64,000 bases of DNA from LMUY01 sp965199555 (GCA_965199555.1 CBDASJ010000010.1:1-64000), one strand, 5' to 3'; positions 8,270-17,579 are shown, numbered from the stretch's first letter. Program-made: numbers and translations. Notes: a model not told the origin generated them from the sequence alone.

Positions 8270-8836
8270 GTGCCGGCCGACCTGACTGCCATCAAGACCG
8301 ACCTCACCCGCCGCATGGACGGCGCCCTGGAAACCATGCGGCGCGACTTCGCCGGCCTGCGGACCGGCCGCGCCAGCCCGGCCTTGCTGGAGCCGGTGAA
8401 GGTGGAAGCCTACGGCACCGAAGTGCCCATCACCCAGGTCGGCACCATCGGCGTGCCCGAATCCCGCATGATCACGGTCCAGGTGTGGGACAAGACGGTG
8501 GTGGGTGCGGTGGAGCGGGCGATCCGCGATTCTGGCCTGGGGCTGAACCCGTCGACCGATGGGCAGGTGGTGCGGGTGCCGATCCCGCAACTGACGGCGG
8601 AGCGCCGGGTGGAACTGGCCAAGGCCGCCGGCCGCTACGGCGAAGGCGCCCGGGTGGCGGTGCGCGGCGTGCGGCGGGACGGCATGGAGCAGATCAAGAC
8701 CGCGGAAAAGAAGCACGAGATCGGCGAGGACGAGGCGAAGACCTGGTCCGAAGAGGTGCAGAAGCTGACGGACCAGTTCATCAAGCGAGTGGACGAGGCG
8801 CTCGTCGACAAAGAACGCGAAATCAAGCAGGTCTAG
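8270..8836 (+). CDS. frr: Ribosome recycling factor
   Basis: The 188-residue protein splits the post-termination ribosome together with EF-G. It matches RRF along its full length: an N-terminal helix with the LRTGRASPALLEPV motif, the beta-rich domain (YGTEVPITQVGTI...ITVQVWD), then the long C-terminal helices (RRDGMEQIKTAEK, FIKRVDEALVDKEREI). The size is normal (about 185). The start is GTG 8270. A 95-bp gap from pyrH contains an imperfect hairpin (GCAGGG...CCCTGC near 8190-8211). Identification is certain from family match and neighbours. Confidence 0.98.
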   Translation: MPADLTAIKTDLTRRMDGALETMRRDFAGLRTGRASPALLEPVKVEAYGTEVPITQVGTIGVPESRMITVQVWDKTVVGAVERAIRDSGLGLNPSTDGQVVRVPIPQLTAERRVELAKAAGRYGEGARVAVRGVRRDGMEQIKTAEKKHEIGEDEAKTWSEEVQKLTDQFIKRVDEALVDKEREIKQV

Positions 8837-8868
8837 CGGCCGGAGGTCGGGCTGGAGATGGAAGCCGG

Positions 8869-9615
8869 GTGAACGTGCAGCCGAACCACCTGGCCATTAC
8901 GCCCGGCGACGCCACGGTGCCGGTTCACGTCGCCATCATCATGGATGGCAACGGCCGGTGGGCCGCGGCGCGGGGGTTGCCGCGGGTCGCCGGCCACCGC
9001 GCCGGCGCGCAGGCGGTGCGCCGCACCATCGAGGCCGCGGTGCAGGCCGGGGTGGGCTGGTTGACGCTGTACGCCTTCAGCAGCGAGAACTGGCGCCGGC
9101 CGCGCACCGAGGTGCTGGACCTGACCGGGCTGCTGCGCCACTACATCCGCCAGGAACTGGCCGAGCTGAAGGCGCAAGGCGTGCGCGTCCGCATCATCGG
9201 TGACCGGGACCGCTTCGACGCCGATATCTGCGCCGATCTGGACCGCGCCGAGCGGGAAACGGCTGACAACACCCGGCTCAACCTCAACGTCGCGCTGTCA
9301 TACGGCGCACGGTCGGAGATCGTCGCCGCCGCCCGCCGTGCCGCCGTAGCCGCGCGGGACGGCACGCTCGACCCGGCGAGCCTGGACGAGGACGGCTTCG
9401 CCGGCCTGCTTGCCACCGCGGGCATGCCGGACCCGGACCTGGTGGTCCGCACCAGTGGCGAGCACCGGCTGAGCAACTTCCTGCTGTGGCAATCCGCCTA
9501 TGCCGAGCTGGTGTTCATCGAGGTGCTGTGGCCGGATTTCGGGCCAACCGAGTTCGCCGCCGCTTTGGCGGAGTTCAGCCGGCGCGAACGGCGCTTCGGG
9601 GCGCGCCCTGGCTGA
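8869..9615 (+). CDS. uppS: Undecaprenyl diphosphate synthase (cis-prenyltransferase)
   Basis: The 248-residue enzyme condenses isopentenyl diphosphate onto farnesyl diphosphate to make the C55 lipid carrier for peptidoglycan and O-antigen. The catalytic Asp26 lies in the signature HVAIIMDGNGRW, and the second hallmark is RTSGEHRLSNFLLWQ near the C-terminus. GTG 8869 follows a GGAG site; GTG 8875 is an alternative. It sits directly between frr and cdsA, the usual order. The open frame reaches upstream into frr but that part is a shadow. All conserved regions are present. Confidence 0.97.
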   Translation: MNVQPNHLAITPGDATVPVHVAIIMDGNGRWAAARGLPRVAGHRAGAQAVRRTIEAAVQAGVGWLTLYAFSSENWRRPRTEVLDLTGLLRHYIRQELAELKAQGVRVRIIGDRDRFDADICADLDRAERETADNTRLNLNVALSYGARSEIVAAARRAAVAARDGTLDPASLDEDGFAGLLATAGMPDPDLVVRTSGEHRLSNFLLWQSAYAELVFIEVLWPDFGPTEFAAALAEFSRRERRFGARPG

Positions 9616-10264
9616 GCGTGGCCCGGCGGCGCGCTGGGCGGATTTGCGGCTGCGTGTCTTGTCGGCGGCCGTCCTGGCGCCCGTGGTGCTGCTGTGCGCC
9701 TGGTTCGGCGGTGTGGCGCTGGCATGCCTGCTGCTGGTCGGGTTTGCCGGCTCCGTGTGGGAATGGGCGGCGATGTGCCGCCGCCGCGCGCTGCCGCTGC
9801 TGCTGGGGGTGCTGTACGTCGCCGCTGCCCTGTTCGCGCTGTGGGTCATCCGGTCGGCGACCGGGGTGCGCGGGCTGTTCTTCGTGCTGGTGGTGGTGTG
9901 GTGCAGCGACATCGGCGCCTATGCGGCGGGGCGCCTGCTGGGCGGCCCGCGTTTGGCACCGTCCATCTCCCCGGGTAAGACCTGGAGCGGCGCAGCCGGC
10001 GGCTTGGTGGCGGCGATGGCGGGGGGAAGCGTGATAGCGGGATGGAGCGTGGCGGCCGCACTGGGTGCGGTGGTCCTGGGGATTGCGTCGCAATTGGGCG
10101 ACCTGGGGGAAAGCGCGTTGAAGCGCCGCTACCACGTGAAGGATTCCGGCCGGCTGATCCCCGGCCATGGTGGCATGCTCGACCGCCTGGACGGGTTGAT
10201 GGCGGCAGCGCTGGTGGCCGGCCTGGCGTTCGCGGCGTTCCGCGGCGGGGTGGGGCTGCCATGA
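9608..10264 (+). CDS. cdsA: Phosphatidate cytidylyltransferase (CDP-diglyceride synthase)
   Basis: The membrane enzyme makes CDP-diacylglycerol from phosphatidate and CTP, feeding all phospholipid synthesis. The C-terminal signature SALKRRYHVKDSGRLIPGHG plus GGMLDRLDG is complete, and several hydrophobic helices precede it. At about 218 residues it is shorter than E. coli CdsA (285). The start is unclear: the conserved RWADLRLRVLSA segment must be included, yet the only standard in-frame starts are ATG 9500, deep inside uppS, and TTG 9644, too late. A CTG at 9608 overlapping the uppS stop gives the most natural protein and is used here. The end overlaps dxr (ATGA). Confidence 0.9.
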   Translation: MAERGPAARWADLRLRVLSAAVLAPVVLLCAWFGGVALACLLLVGFAGSVWEWAAMCRRRALPLLLGVLYVAAALFALWVIRSATGVRGLFFVLVVVWCSDIGAYAAGRLLGGPRLAPSISPGKTWSGAAGGLVAAMAGGSVIAGWSVAAALGAVVLGIASQLGDLGESALKRRYHVKDSGRLIPGHGGMLDRLDGLMAAALVAGLAFAAFRGGVGLP

Positions 10265-11430
10265 AAAGCGTCAGCGTCCTCGGCAGCACCGGCAGCGTCG
10301 GGTGCAGCACGGTCGACCTGCTGCTGGCCCATCGCGAGCAGTACCAGGTCCGCTGCCTCACCGGCGGCCGCAACGTGGCGGTGCTGGCGCAGCAGGCGAT
10401 CGCCCTGGGTGCGGAACTGGCCGTGATCGGCGACCCGTCGCAGTATGCCGCGTTGGCGGAGGCGCTGTCCGGCCACCCGATCCGCATTGCGGCGGGGGCC
10501 GAGGCGGTGACGGACGCGGCCGCGATCCCGGTCGACTGGACCATGGCGGCGATCACCGGCGCGGCCGGCCTGCCGTCCACCTTGGCGGCGATCCGCCGCG
10601 GCGGCGCCATCGCCTTTGCCAACAAGGAAGCGCTGGTGTGCGCCGGGGAGATCATGCTCCAGGCGGTGCGCGACGCCGGGGCCACCCTGCTGCCGGTGGA
10701 TTCGGAGCACAACGCGATCTTCCAGGCCATGGCGGAGCAGAACGGCCGCGCGGTGGAGCGCATCGTGCTCACCGCGTCCGGCGGCCCGTTCCGCACTGCC
10801 AGCTTGGCGGACATGCGGGCCGCCACGCCGGAAGCGGCGTTGCGCCACCCGGTGTGGTCGATGGGCAGCAAGATCAGCATCGATTCGGCGACCATGTTCA
10901 ACAAGGGCCTGGAACTGATCGAGGCCGCGCGCCTGTTCGACCTGCCGGAATCTCAGGTGGACATCCTGGTCCACCCGCAATCGGTGGTGCACGGCATGGT
11001 CTGCTACAGCGATGGCAGCGTGCTGGCGCAGCTCGGCAGCCCGGACATGCGCATCCCGATCGCCCACACCCTGGCCTGGCCGCACCGCCTGGCCACCCAT
11101 GCGCCGCGGCTGGACCTGGCCCAGGTGGCGCGGCTGGAGTTCTCCGCCCCCGACACGGAGCGCTTTCCCGCGCTGCGCCTGTCCCGCGACGCCTTGCGGG
11201 CCGGCGCCGGAGCACCCACGATCCTCAACGCGGCCAACGAGGTGGCGGTGGAAGCGTTTCTGGGGCGCCGCATCGGCTTCCTGGCCATCGCCGGCATCGT
11301 GGAGGCCGTGCTGGACCGCATGGGCGCCCCGGCCGCGGCGTCGCTGGACGAGGTGATGGCGTTGGACCGGGCTGCCCGGCAGCATGCCGCCGATCTCGTT
11401 TCAAGCGACAGCGCCCGGCCGGCAGCGTAG
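10261..11430 (+). CDS. dxr: 1-deoxy-D-xylulose 5-phosphate reductoisomerase
   Basis: The 389-residue enzyme converts DXP to MEP with NADPH, the committed step of the non-mevalonate isoprenoid pathway, and is the target of fosmidomycin. The N-terminal NADPH site is GSTGSVG at residues 8-14 (the commoner form is GSTGSIG). The metal and substrate region shows LPVDSEHNAIFQ and the flexible-loop/SKISIDSATMFNKGLE block. Length matches the family (about 390-400). ATG 10261 overlaps the cdsA stop. Together with uppS it links isoprenoid precursor and carrier-lipid synthesis in one operon. Confidence 0.98.
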   Translation: MKSVSVLGSTGSVGCSTVDLLLAHREQYQVRCLTGGRNVAVLAQQAIALGAELAVIGDPSQYAALAEALSGHPIRIAAGAEAVTDAAAIPVDWTMAAITGAAGLPSTLAAIRRGGAIAFANKEALVCAGEIMLQAVRDAGATLLPVDSEHNAIFQAMAEQNGRAVERIVLTASGGPFRTASLADMRAATPEAALRHPVWSMGSKISIDSATMFNKGLELIEAARLFDLPESQVDILVHPQSVVHGMVCYSDGSVLAQLGSPDMRIPIAHTLAWPHRLATHAPRLDLAQVARLEFSAPDTERFPALRLSRDALRAGAGAPTILNAANEVAVEAFLGRRIGFLAIAGIVEAVLDRMGAPAAASLDEVMALDRAARQHAADLVSSDSARPAA

Positions 11431-11440
11431 GATAGCGAGC

Positions 11441-12541
11441 ATGAGCTTTTTGCCAGAAGCCGCCCGGACGATCGTTTCCTTTCTCGTGGTGCTCGGCGTT
11501 CTCGTGTTCATCCACGAGATGGGGCACTACCTGGCCGCCCGCTGGCGCGGCGTGCATGTGGAGGCGTTCTCCATCGGCTTCGGCACGCCGTTCGCGCGCT
11601 GGACCGACCGGGTCGGCACGGAATGGCGGCTGTGCTGGCTGCCGCTGGGCGGCTATGTGAAGCTGCACGGGCAGGAGCGTCCGGAGGACGTGGCGCCGGA
11701 GGTGCGTGCCGCCTGGCAGTCCGGTCGCACCTTCCACGAAAAGCCGGTGCTGTCACGGGCCATCGTGGTGGCGGCAGGCCCGGTCGCCAACTTCCTGCTG
11801 GCCGCCGTGCTGTTCAGCGTGATGTTCTGGCTCCAGGGGGAGCCCGGCGACCCCATCGTCCAGCAGGTGATGGCCGGGTCGGCGGCGGACCATGCGGGCC
11901 TGCATCCGGGCGACCGCATCGTGCAGATCAACGACGGCAAGATCGCCAATTTCGAAGACATCGTGCGGGTCGTCTCTGTCAGCCCGGGCAAGCCGTTGCA
12001 GGTGGAGATCCTGCGCGCGGGCGCTTCCGAGACGCTGGCGGTGGTTCCTGCCTCCGTCGATGACGGCGGTGGCGGCAAGGTCGGCATCCTCGGCATTGCC
12101 GGGGCGTTGCGCCCGGTCGGCCCGGTCGGGGCGGTGGTGGACGGCATCACTCATGTCTGGGACGTTTCGGTGCAGACCCTGGTGGGGGTTTGGCAGATCA
12201 TCGTCGGCCAGCGCGGCGCGTCCGGCCTGGGCGGCCCGCTCAAGATCGCACAATTGTCCGGCCAGGTGGCGCAGAACGGCATCGGCAGCCTGGTGTCGTT
12301 CATCGCGTTGTTGTCGGTCAATCTGGGCCTGATCAACCTGTTCCCCATCCCGATCCTGGATGGCGGCCACCTGGTATTCTACGCCCTGGAGGCGATTCGC
12401 GGCCGGCCGCTGCCGCCCCGGGCGCAGGAATACGGCTTCCGCGCCGGCCTGGCGCTGATCGCCTGCATTTTCTTGTTTGTCACTTGGAATGACCTGACGA
12501 GCTTCGGCTTGTTCCGCTGGGTCGCAGGCCTTGTCGGTTGA
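11441..12541 (+). CDS. rseP: Site-2 intramembrane zinc metalloprotease RseP
   Basis: The 366-residue membrane protease cleaves transmembrane anti-sigma factors (RseA in E. coli) and remnant signal peptides. The zinc motif is His25-Glu-Met-Gly-His29 in the first membrane helix, and the third ligand motif is NLFPIPILDGGHLV near residue 305. One PDZ domain (about 115-200, with GLHPGDRIVQIND) is visible, whereas E. coli RseP has two, so this is the shorter form common in alphaproteobacteria. The start ATG 11441 lies 10 bp after the dxr stop. The substrate here is unknown; no anti-sigma factor is in the window. Confidence 0.96.
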   Translation: MSFLPEAARTIVSFLVVLGVLVFIHEMGHYLAARWRGVHVEAFSIGFGTPFARWTDRVGTEWRLCWLPLGGYVKLHGQERPEDVAPEVRAAWQSGRTFHEKPVLSRAIVVAAGPVANFLLAAVLFSVMFWLQGEPGDPIVQQVMAGSAADHAGLHPGDRIVQINDGKIANFEDIVRVVSVSPGKPLQVEILRAGASETLAVVPASVDDGGGGKVGILGIAGALRPVGPVGAVVDGITHVWDVSVQTLVGVWQIIVGQRGASGLGGPLKIAQLSGQVAQNGIGSLVSFIALLSVNLGLINLFPIPILDGGHLVFYALEAIRGRPLPPRAQEYGFRAGLALIACIFLFVTWNDLTSFGLFRWVAGLVG

Positions 12542-12653
12542 GTGAGTTACCGATCGACACTATAGCGATTGCGTAAGGGCGATAGCGCCGGCTGACCGGC
12601 GTGGCTATGGTGCCACGGATTACCAGTGGGTGGTGCGACGGGTCTTGGCGACC

Positions 12654-12678
12654 GGGCGCTGTCTGCCTACAAGCGCCC
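12654..12678 (+). promoter_or_regulatory. Inverted repeat just upstream of the bamA ribosome-binding site
   Basis: GGGCGCT at 12654-12660 and AGCGCCC at 12672-12678 form a perfect 7-bp stem with an 11-base loop, ending six bases before the bamA Shine-Dalgarno stretch (12684-12689). A second perfect stem (CGCCGG-CTGA-CCGGCG, 12586-12601) lies further up in the same 157-bp gap. In the RNA they would structure the bamA leader. Regulatory function is inference; the sequence only shows the potential to fold. Confidence 0.35.
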
Positions 12679-12698
12679 GTCCCGGGGGATTAAAGCCG

Positions 12699-15137
12699 TT
12701 GTCCCGTATACGCCTGCTGCTTCTCACCACCGCCTGTTTCGCGAGCCTGCCGGTTTGGCCCGACATGCCGGCCCAGGCACAAACACGGCGTGCAGCGGCA
12801 ACGCGGCCGGCGGCGCATCGTTCCCCGGGCCGCCCGGTGCAACCGGGTGGCGCCATATCCGCCATTCGCGTCACCGGCAACCAGCGCATCGAGGAGGGCA
12901 CCATCCGCTCCTACATGCTGGTGGCGCCCGGCGACGGCTTTGATCCGGACCGCATCGACCGCAGCCTGAAGACGCTGTACGCGACCGGCCTGTTCCAGGA
13001 CGTCGCGATCACGCGGGACGGCAGCGTGCTGCAGGTCAAGGTGGTCGAGAACCCGATCGTCAACCGCATCGCCTTCGAAGGCGACCACAAGCTGACCGAC
13101 ACGACCCTGCGGCCGCTGCTGGAATTGCGGCCGCGCGCCGTGTTCACGGCGCAACTGGCGCAGTCCGACCGCCAGAAGATCCTGGACGCCTATGCCAAGC
13201 GAGGCCGGTTCGGCACCACCGTCGAGCCGAAGATCATCAGGCTGGACCAGAACCGCGTCGACGTGGTGTTCGAGATCAACGAGGGACCGTCCACGCTGGT
13301 CAGCCGGATCAGCTTCGTCGGCAACCGGGCGTTCGGCGAAAGCCGGCTGCGGGAGGTCGTCAGTTCGCGGGAGGAGGCGTTCTATCGCTTCCTATCCTCC
13401 ACCGACACGTACGACCCGGCGCGCATCGAGTACGACAAGGAACTGCTGCGCCGCTTCTACCTGAAGAACGGCTATGCCGATTTCGAAGTGAAGAACGCCA
13501 CGGCGGAACTGGCGCCGGACCGCTCCTCCTTCTTCGTCACCTTCACGGTGAACGAGGGCGCGCAATACACGGTCGGCTCGATCAGCGTCGAATCCAAGCT
13601 GCCGAACCTCGATGGCAAGGACCTGCTCCGCTATGTCGACCAGGAGAAGGGCGAGGTCTACGACGGCGAAGCCATCGAGCGGTCGGTCACCGCGGTGCAG
13701 GACGCGGCGCAGGCGCGCGGCTACAATTTCGTCCTGGTGCGCCCGCGCATCGCCCGCGACGCGACCAAGCACACCGTCGACCTGGTGTTCGACGTCAGCG
13801 AAGGCCCGCGCATCTTCGTCGAACGCATCGACATCCAGGGCAACACGCGGACCAAGGACAAGGTCATCCGCCGCGAGCTGCAACTGGCGGAAGGCGACGC
13901 GTTCAACGCCGCGGCGATCCGCCGGTCCAGGCAGCGGCTGAACGATCTGGGCTACTTCAACACCGTCAACATCACCTCCGCCCCCGGCAGCACCAACGAC
14001 AAGGCGGTCGTCACCGCCGCGGTGGACGAAAAGGCGACCGGCGAACTGAGCCTGGGCGGTGGCTTCTCCACCGACGCGGGCGCGCTGGTCAGCGCCGGGC
14101 TGCGGGAAAAGAACCTGGTCGGCACGGGCATCGACGCCGGCGTGTCCGGCGTGCTGGCGCAGAAGCGGTCGGAGATCAACTTCTCCGCCACCGACCCGTA
14201 TTTCCTGGACCAGAACCTGGTCGCCGGCATCGATATCTTCCACGTGCAGAACAACAACCAGTCGATCTCGGCCTATAACGAGCGGCGCACCGGCTTCACG
14301 CTGCGGCTCGGCTACGAGATCAACGAGCATTTGCGGCAGGCCTATGCCTACTCGCTGGTCGACCGGAACGTTTACGACGTCAACAGCGACGCCAGCCTTT
14401 ACATCCAGAACTCAGCCGGCGGCACGCTGCTGTCGCAGATCGGGCAAACCCTCACGCTGGACTACCGCGACAGCCGGACCGACCCGCATAGCGGCTTCGT
14501 GATCAACTACGGCCTGGACTTCGCGGGTCTGGGCGGCACTGCCCATTACGTCCGCAACAAGATCGACAGCACGGCCTACGTGCCGCTCGAGCGCTACACC
14601 GGCGACAGCGACTGGGTGCTCGCGGTTTCCGGCGGCGCAGGCTACCTCAACTCGATCAACGGCCATCGCGAGAACATCATCGACCGCTTCTTCCTGGGCG
14701 GCGACAATCTGCGCGGCTTCCAATCGGGCGGCGCCGGCCCGCATTCCGTGCCCTTGCAGGCTGGCGGCGTGATCTTCGGCTCCGACAGCATCGGCGGCCG
14801 ATTCATCTATACTCAGTCCACCGAGCTGCGCTTCCCCTTGCCGATCTCCGCCGATCTTGGCATATCCGGCCGCGCGTTCGTCGACGTGGGTGGGCTGAGC
14901 CAGGCCAACACGGCCGGTGCGCAATTCGCCCGGGACGTGTTCCTCAACCCCATCCAAGGCGGCGTGAACCAGAAGATCGTCGGCGCGAACAGCCTTTCGC
15001 CGCGCGTCGGCACCGGCGTCGGAGTTTCCTGGCGCACGCCATTCGGATTGATCAACATCGATTTGGCCGACGCGGTGGTCAAACGGAAATACGACCAAAC
15101 CCAGTTTTTCCGGTTTGGCTTCGGCACGAGGTTCTGA
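12699..15137 (+). CDS. bamA: Outer membrane protein assembly factor BamA
   Basis: The 812-residue Omp85 protein is the core of the BAM complex, which inserts beta-barrel proteins into the outer membrane. It has a signal peptide (residues 1-28, ending PAQAQ), then five POTRA domains (the first from ISAIRVTGNQRIEEG, about 50-450). A 16-strand barrel ends in the typical aromatic-Phe signature FRFGFGTRF. The lid-loop motif region (FFLGGDNLRGFQ) is recognisable. Start TTG 12699 has a GGGGGA site about 10 bases upstream and leaves a proper signal peptide; GTG 12630 would spoil it. It follows rseP as usual and is presumably essential. Confidence 0.97.
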   Translation: MSRIRLLLLTTACFASLPVWPDMPAQAQTRRAAATRPAAHRSPGRPVQPGGAISAIRVTGNQRIEEGTIRSYMLVAPGDGFDPDRIDRSLKTLYATGLFQDVAITRDGSVLQVKVVENPIVNRIAFEGDHKLTDTTLRPLLELRPRAVFTAQLAQSDRQKILDAYAKRGRFGTTVEPKIIRLDQNRVDVVFEINEGPSTLVSRISFVGNRAFGESRLREVVSSREEAFYRFLSSTDTYDPARIEYDKELLRRFYLKNGYADFEVKNATAELAPDRSSFFVTFTVNEGAQYTVGSISVESKLPNLDGKDLLRYVDQEKGEVYDGEAIERSVTAVQDAAQARGYNFVLVRPRIARDATKHTVDLVFDVSEGPRIFVERIDIQGNTRTKDKVIRRELQLAEGDAFNAAAIRRSRQRLNDLGYFNTVNITSAPGSTNDKAVVTAAVDEKATGELSLGGGFSTDAGALVSAGLREKNLVGTGIDAGVSGVLAQKRSEINFSATDPYFLDQNLVAGIDIFHVQNNNQSISAYNERRTGFTLRLGYEINEHLRQAYAYSLVDRNVYDVNSDASLYIQNSAGGTLLSQIGQTLTLDYRDSRTDPHSGFVINYGLDFAGLGGTAHYVRNKIDSTAYVPLERYTGDSDWVLAVSGGAGYLNSINGHRENIIDRFFLGGDNLRGFQSGGAGPHSVPLQAGGVIFGSDSIGGRFIYTQSTELRFPLPISADLGISGRAFVDVGGLSQANTAGAQFARDVFLNPIQGGVNQKIVGANSLSPRVGTGVGVSWRTPFGLINIDLADAVVKRKYDQTQFFRFGFGTRF

Positions 15138-15144
15138 ATTGCAT

Positions 15145-16050
15145 ATGATGATGACCGATCGCCCGTTCCGCCGCGTCGCCACCCTGGCGGCTGCGGTCCT
15201 GCTGGCCGGCGCCGGTCAGGCGGCGGCGCAGGGCTATTTCATTCCGCCACAGGCAGCCACCCCGCGACCCTCCGCGCCGGCACCGGCGCCGCGTCCGGCA
15301 CCCCGCCCAGCGCCCCCGGTGCAGCAGGCCTTGCCGGCGCCCCCGCCGGTGCAGATCCAGGGCGGCATGCCCGCAGTGCCCGGCGGCGCCGGGCTGGGCG
15401 GCGACGCAACGGACGATGCGGCGGTGCAACTGCCCAACGTGCCCGTGCCGGACCTGCCGCCGCTGCCGAAGGGCGCATCGCCACCGGCCGCCGTGATCGG
15501 GGTGCTCGGCGTGCCGGAGATCATGCGCGCCGCCACCGCCTCGCAGCAGGTGGAAAAGATCATCGGCGAGCGCCGGGCGAAGCTGAACGAGGACGCGCAG
15601 AAGGAACAGGCGGCCTGGCGTGACCTGCAGCAGCAACTGGCGGCGCAGCGTGCGACCCTGACGCCCGAGCAGGTCCGCACCAAGGAGCGGGAACTGCAGG
15701 AGCGCATCACCACGGCGCAACAGAGCTTCCGCGACCGCAACCGGATCATCCAGGAAACGGCGCAGTATTCGTTGAGCCAGATCGAGCGCACCCTGATCGG
15801 CGTGATCCGCCAGGTGGCGGAAAGCCGCGGCATGAACCTGGTGCTGCACCGGGCGCAGGTGGCCCTGAACATCAACGAGTTCGACATCACCGACCAGGTG
15901 ACGCAGCAGATGAACAAGGTGATGCCGTCGGTCAACATTCCGCCGGACGGCGTGTCGCCGCTGGCACAAGCGCAGACGCCCGCAACGGGAACTGCGCCCG
16001 CACCGACGCCGGCTGCCGCGCCGACGACCACACCGCCCGCCCGGCGCTAA
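15145..16050 (+). CDS. skp: OmpH/Skp-family periplasmic chaperone, extended form
   Basis: The 301-residue protein has a signal peptide (cut after GQAAAQ) and a long Pro/Ala-rich segment (about 35-120, rich in PAP/APRP). The OmpH/Skp domain follows at about 125-260: a beta strand with VIGVLGVPEIMRAATASQQ, then the two long Gln/Glu-rich coiled-coil arms. A Pro/Thr/Ala tail ends the protein. Skp (161 residues in E. coli) holds unfolded outer-membrane proteins on the way to BamA, matching its place right after bamA. The proline-rich extension is unusual in length. Three ATGs stand in a row at 15145-15153; the first is used. Confidence 0.9.
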   Translation: MMMTDRPFRRVATLAAAVLLAGAGQAAAQGYFIPPQAATPRPSAPAPAPRPAPRPAPPVQQALPAPPPVQIQGGMPAVPGGAGLGGDATDDAAVQLPNVPVPDLPPLPKGASPPAAVIGVLGVPEIMRAATASQQVEKIIGERRAKLNEDAQKEQAAWRDLQQQLAAQRATLTPEQVRTKERELQERITTAQQSFRDRNRIIQETAQYSLSQIERTLIGVIRQVAESRGMNLVLHRAQVALNINEFDITDQVTQQMNKVMPSVNIPPDGVSPLAQAQTPATGTAPAPTPAAAPTTTPPARR

Positions 16051-16056
16051 CCCAGC

Positions 16057-17097
16057 GTGACTGCGGCGGGCGCAGGTGACGCGCGGTTTTTCCACCGCGC
16101 CGGACCATACCCGGTGGCGGCGGTGGCCGCCACGGCGGGCGTCGCCGTGCAGGACGACCGGTTGTTGCACGGCGTGGCGCCGCTCCAGCTTGCCGGCCCG
16201 CAACATGTGAGCTTCCTCGACAACCGGCAGTACCTGCCGCTGATGGAGGCAAGCCGGGCCGGCGCCGTGCTCGTGCAACCCGCCTTGGCGGACCGCGTGC
16301 CCGCCGGCACCGTGGCGATCGTCACGCCCGAACCTTACCTGGCCTGGGCCAAGGTGGCGGCGCTGTTCCATCCCGCTCCGGTGGCGGTGCCTGGTATCCA
16401 CCCGAGCGCGGTTGTGGACCCGGCCGCCACCGTCGACCCGTCGGCCGAAATCGGGCCGCTGGCCGTGATCGGGGCCGGTGCGGAGATCGGCCCGTCCTGC
16501 CGCATCGGCGCCGGCGCGGTGATCGGCGCGGGCGTGCAGATGGGCGCGCATTGCCGGATCGGTCCGCTTGCTTCCTTGAGCCACGCGGTACTGGGCGCCC
16601 GGGTCTACGTGTATCCAGGCGCGCGCATCGGCCAGGAGGGGTTCGGTTTCGCGGTGGGGCCGGCCGGCTTCGTCACCGTGCCGCAGTTGGGCCGGGTGCT
16701 GCTGGAAGACGACGTGGAAGTCGGCGCCAACAGCACGATCGACCGCGGCTCCACCCAGGACACGGTGATCGGCACCGGCTCCCGCCTCGACAACCTTGTG
16801 CAGATCGGGCACAACGTCCGCCTTGGGCGCTGTTGCATCGTCGTGTCGCAGGCGGGTATCTCGGGTTCCACCGTGTTAGAGGATTTCGTGGTGGTTGCGG
16901 CGCAGGCAGGCCTCATCGGGCATCTCCGCATCGGGGCCAAGGCGCGCATCGGGGCGCAATCCGGCGTCATGCGGAACGTGGATGCCGGGGCCGACGTGCT
17001 CGGGGCGCCCGCCGTGCCGGTGCGTGAGTTCTTTCGCAATGTCGCCGTATTGCGCAAGCTGGCGGCGCGCCGCCCGACCGATCGTGGGGAAGCGTGA
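16057..17097 (+). CDS. lpxD: UDP-3-O-acylglucosamine N-acyltransferase
   Basis: The 346-residue enzyme adds the N-linked hydroxyacyl chain in lipid A synthesis, using acyl-ACP. The N-terminal substrate-binding domain (1-100, containing SFLDNRQYLPL) precedes a left-handed beta-helix of isoleucine-rich hexapeptides (IGPLAVIGAGAEIG and so on). The catalytic His lies in LVQIGHNVRLG, and a C-terminal helix (FFRNVAVLRKLAAR) completes it. The start is GTG 16057, 6 bp after skp. Its stop overlaps the fabZ start (GTGA). The standard Raetz-pathway order continues downstream. Confidence 0.97.
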   Translation: MTAAGAGDARFFHRAGPYPVAAVAATAGVAVQDDRLLHGVAPLQLAGPQHVSFLDNRQYLPLMEASRAGAVLVQPALADRVPAGTVAIVTPEPYLAWAKVAALFHPAPVAVPGIHPSAVVDPAATVDPSAEIGPLAVIGAGAEIGPSCRIGAGAVIGAGVQMGAHCRIGPLASLSHAVLGARVYVYPGARIGQEGFGFAVGPAGFVTVPQLGRVLLEDDVEVGANSTIDRGSTQDTVIGTGSRLDNLVQIGHNVRLGRCCIVVSQAGISGSTVLEDFVVVAAQAGLIGHLRIGAKARIGAQSGVMRNVDAGADVLGAPAVPVREFFRNVAVLRKLAARRPTDRGEA

Positions 17098-17579
17098 GCG
17101 TGGACACCGAACAGCCGCCGGTCACCTACGAGACGCTTGATATCGAGCGGATCATGCATGCGATCCCGCATCGCTACCCCATGCTGATGATCGACCGGAT
17201 CGTCGACGTGGTGCTGGATCATTCGGCGGTCGGCGTGAAGAACGTGTCGGTCAACGAGCATTTCTTCCAGGGCCATTTCCCGGCCCATCCGGTGATGCCG
17301 GGCGTCCTGATCATCGAAAGCATGGCGCAGACCGCGGCGGTGCTGGTGGTGGAAACGCTCGGCGGCGACGCGGCCGGCAAGCTGGTCTATTTCATGACCA
17401 TCGAAAGCGCCAAGTTCCGCCGCCCGGTGGTGCCCGGTGACCAGTTGCGGTTGCTGGTGGTCAAGGAGCGGCGTCGCGCCAATGTGTGGAAGTTCCATGG
17501 CATCGGAACGGTGGACGGCGTGTCCGTGGCGGAGGCGACCTTCGCCGCCATGATCATGGATCGCCCGGCACCCGAGTAA
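17094..17579 (+). CDS. fabZ: (3R)-hydroxyacyl-ACP dehydratase
   Basis: The 161-residue hot-dog-fold enzyme dehydrates 3-hydroxyacyl-ACP in fatty acid elongation and competes with LpxA/LpxD for hydroxyacyl-ACP, which explains its place among the lpx genes. The catalytic residues are His61 in FFQGHFPAHP and Glu75 in LIIESMAQT, the spacing expected from E. coli FabZ (His54/Glu68). The start GTG 17094 overlaps the lpxD stop. Length is normal. A 108-bp gap with a mini-ORF follows before lpxA, where many genomes have only a few bases. Confidence 0.98.
   Translation: MSVDTEQPPVTYETLDIERIMHAIPHRYPMLMIDRIVDVVLDHSAVGVKNVSVNEHFFQGHFPAHPVMPGVLIIESMAQTAAVLVVETLGGDAAGKLVYFMTIESAKFRRPVVPGDQLRLLVVKERRRANVWKFHGIGTVDGVSVAEATFAAMIMDRPAPE

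Noticed and set aside
12630..12698. GTG 12630 as the bamA start
   Set aside because: It would put 23 extra residues, including several Arg, before a clean signal peptide; TTG 12699 with its GGGGGA site fits better.
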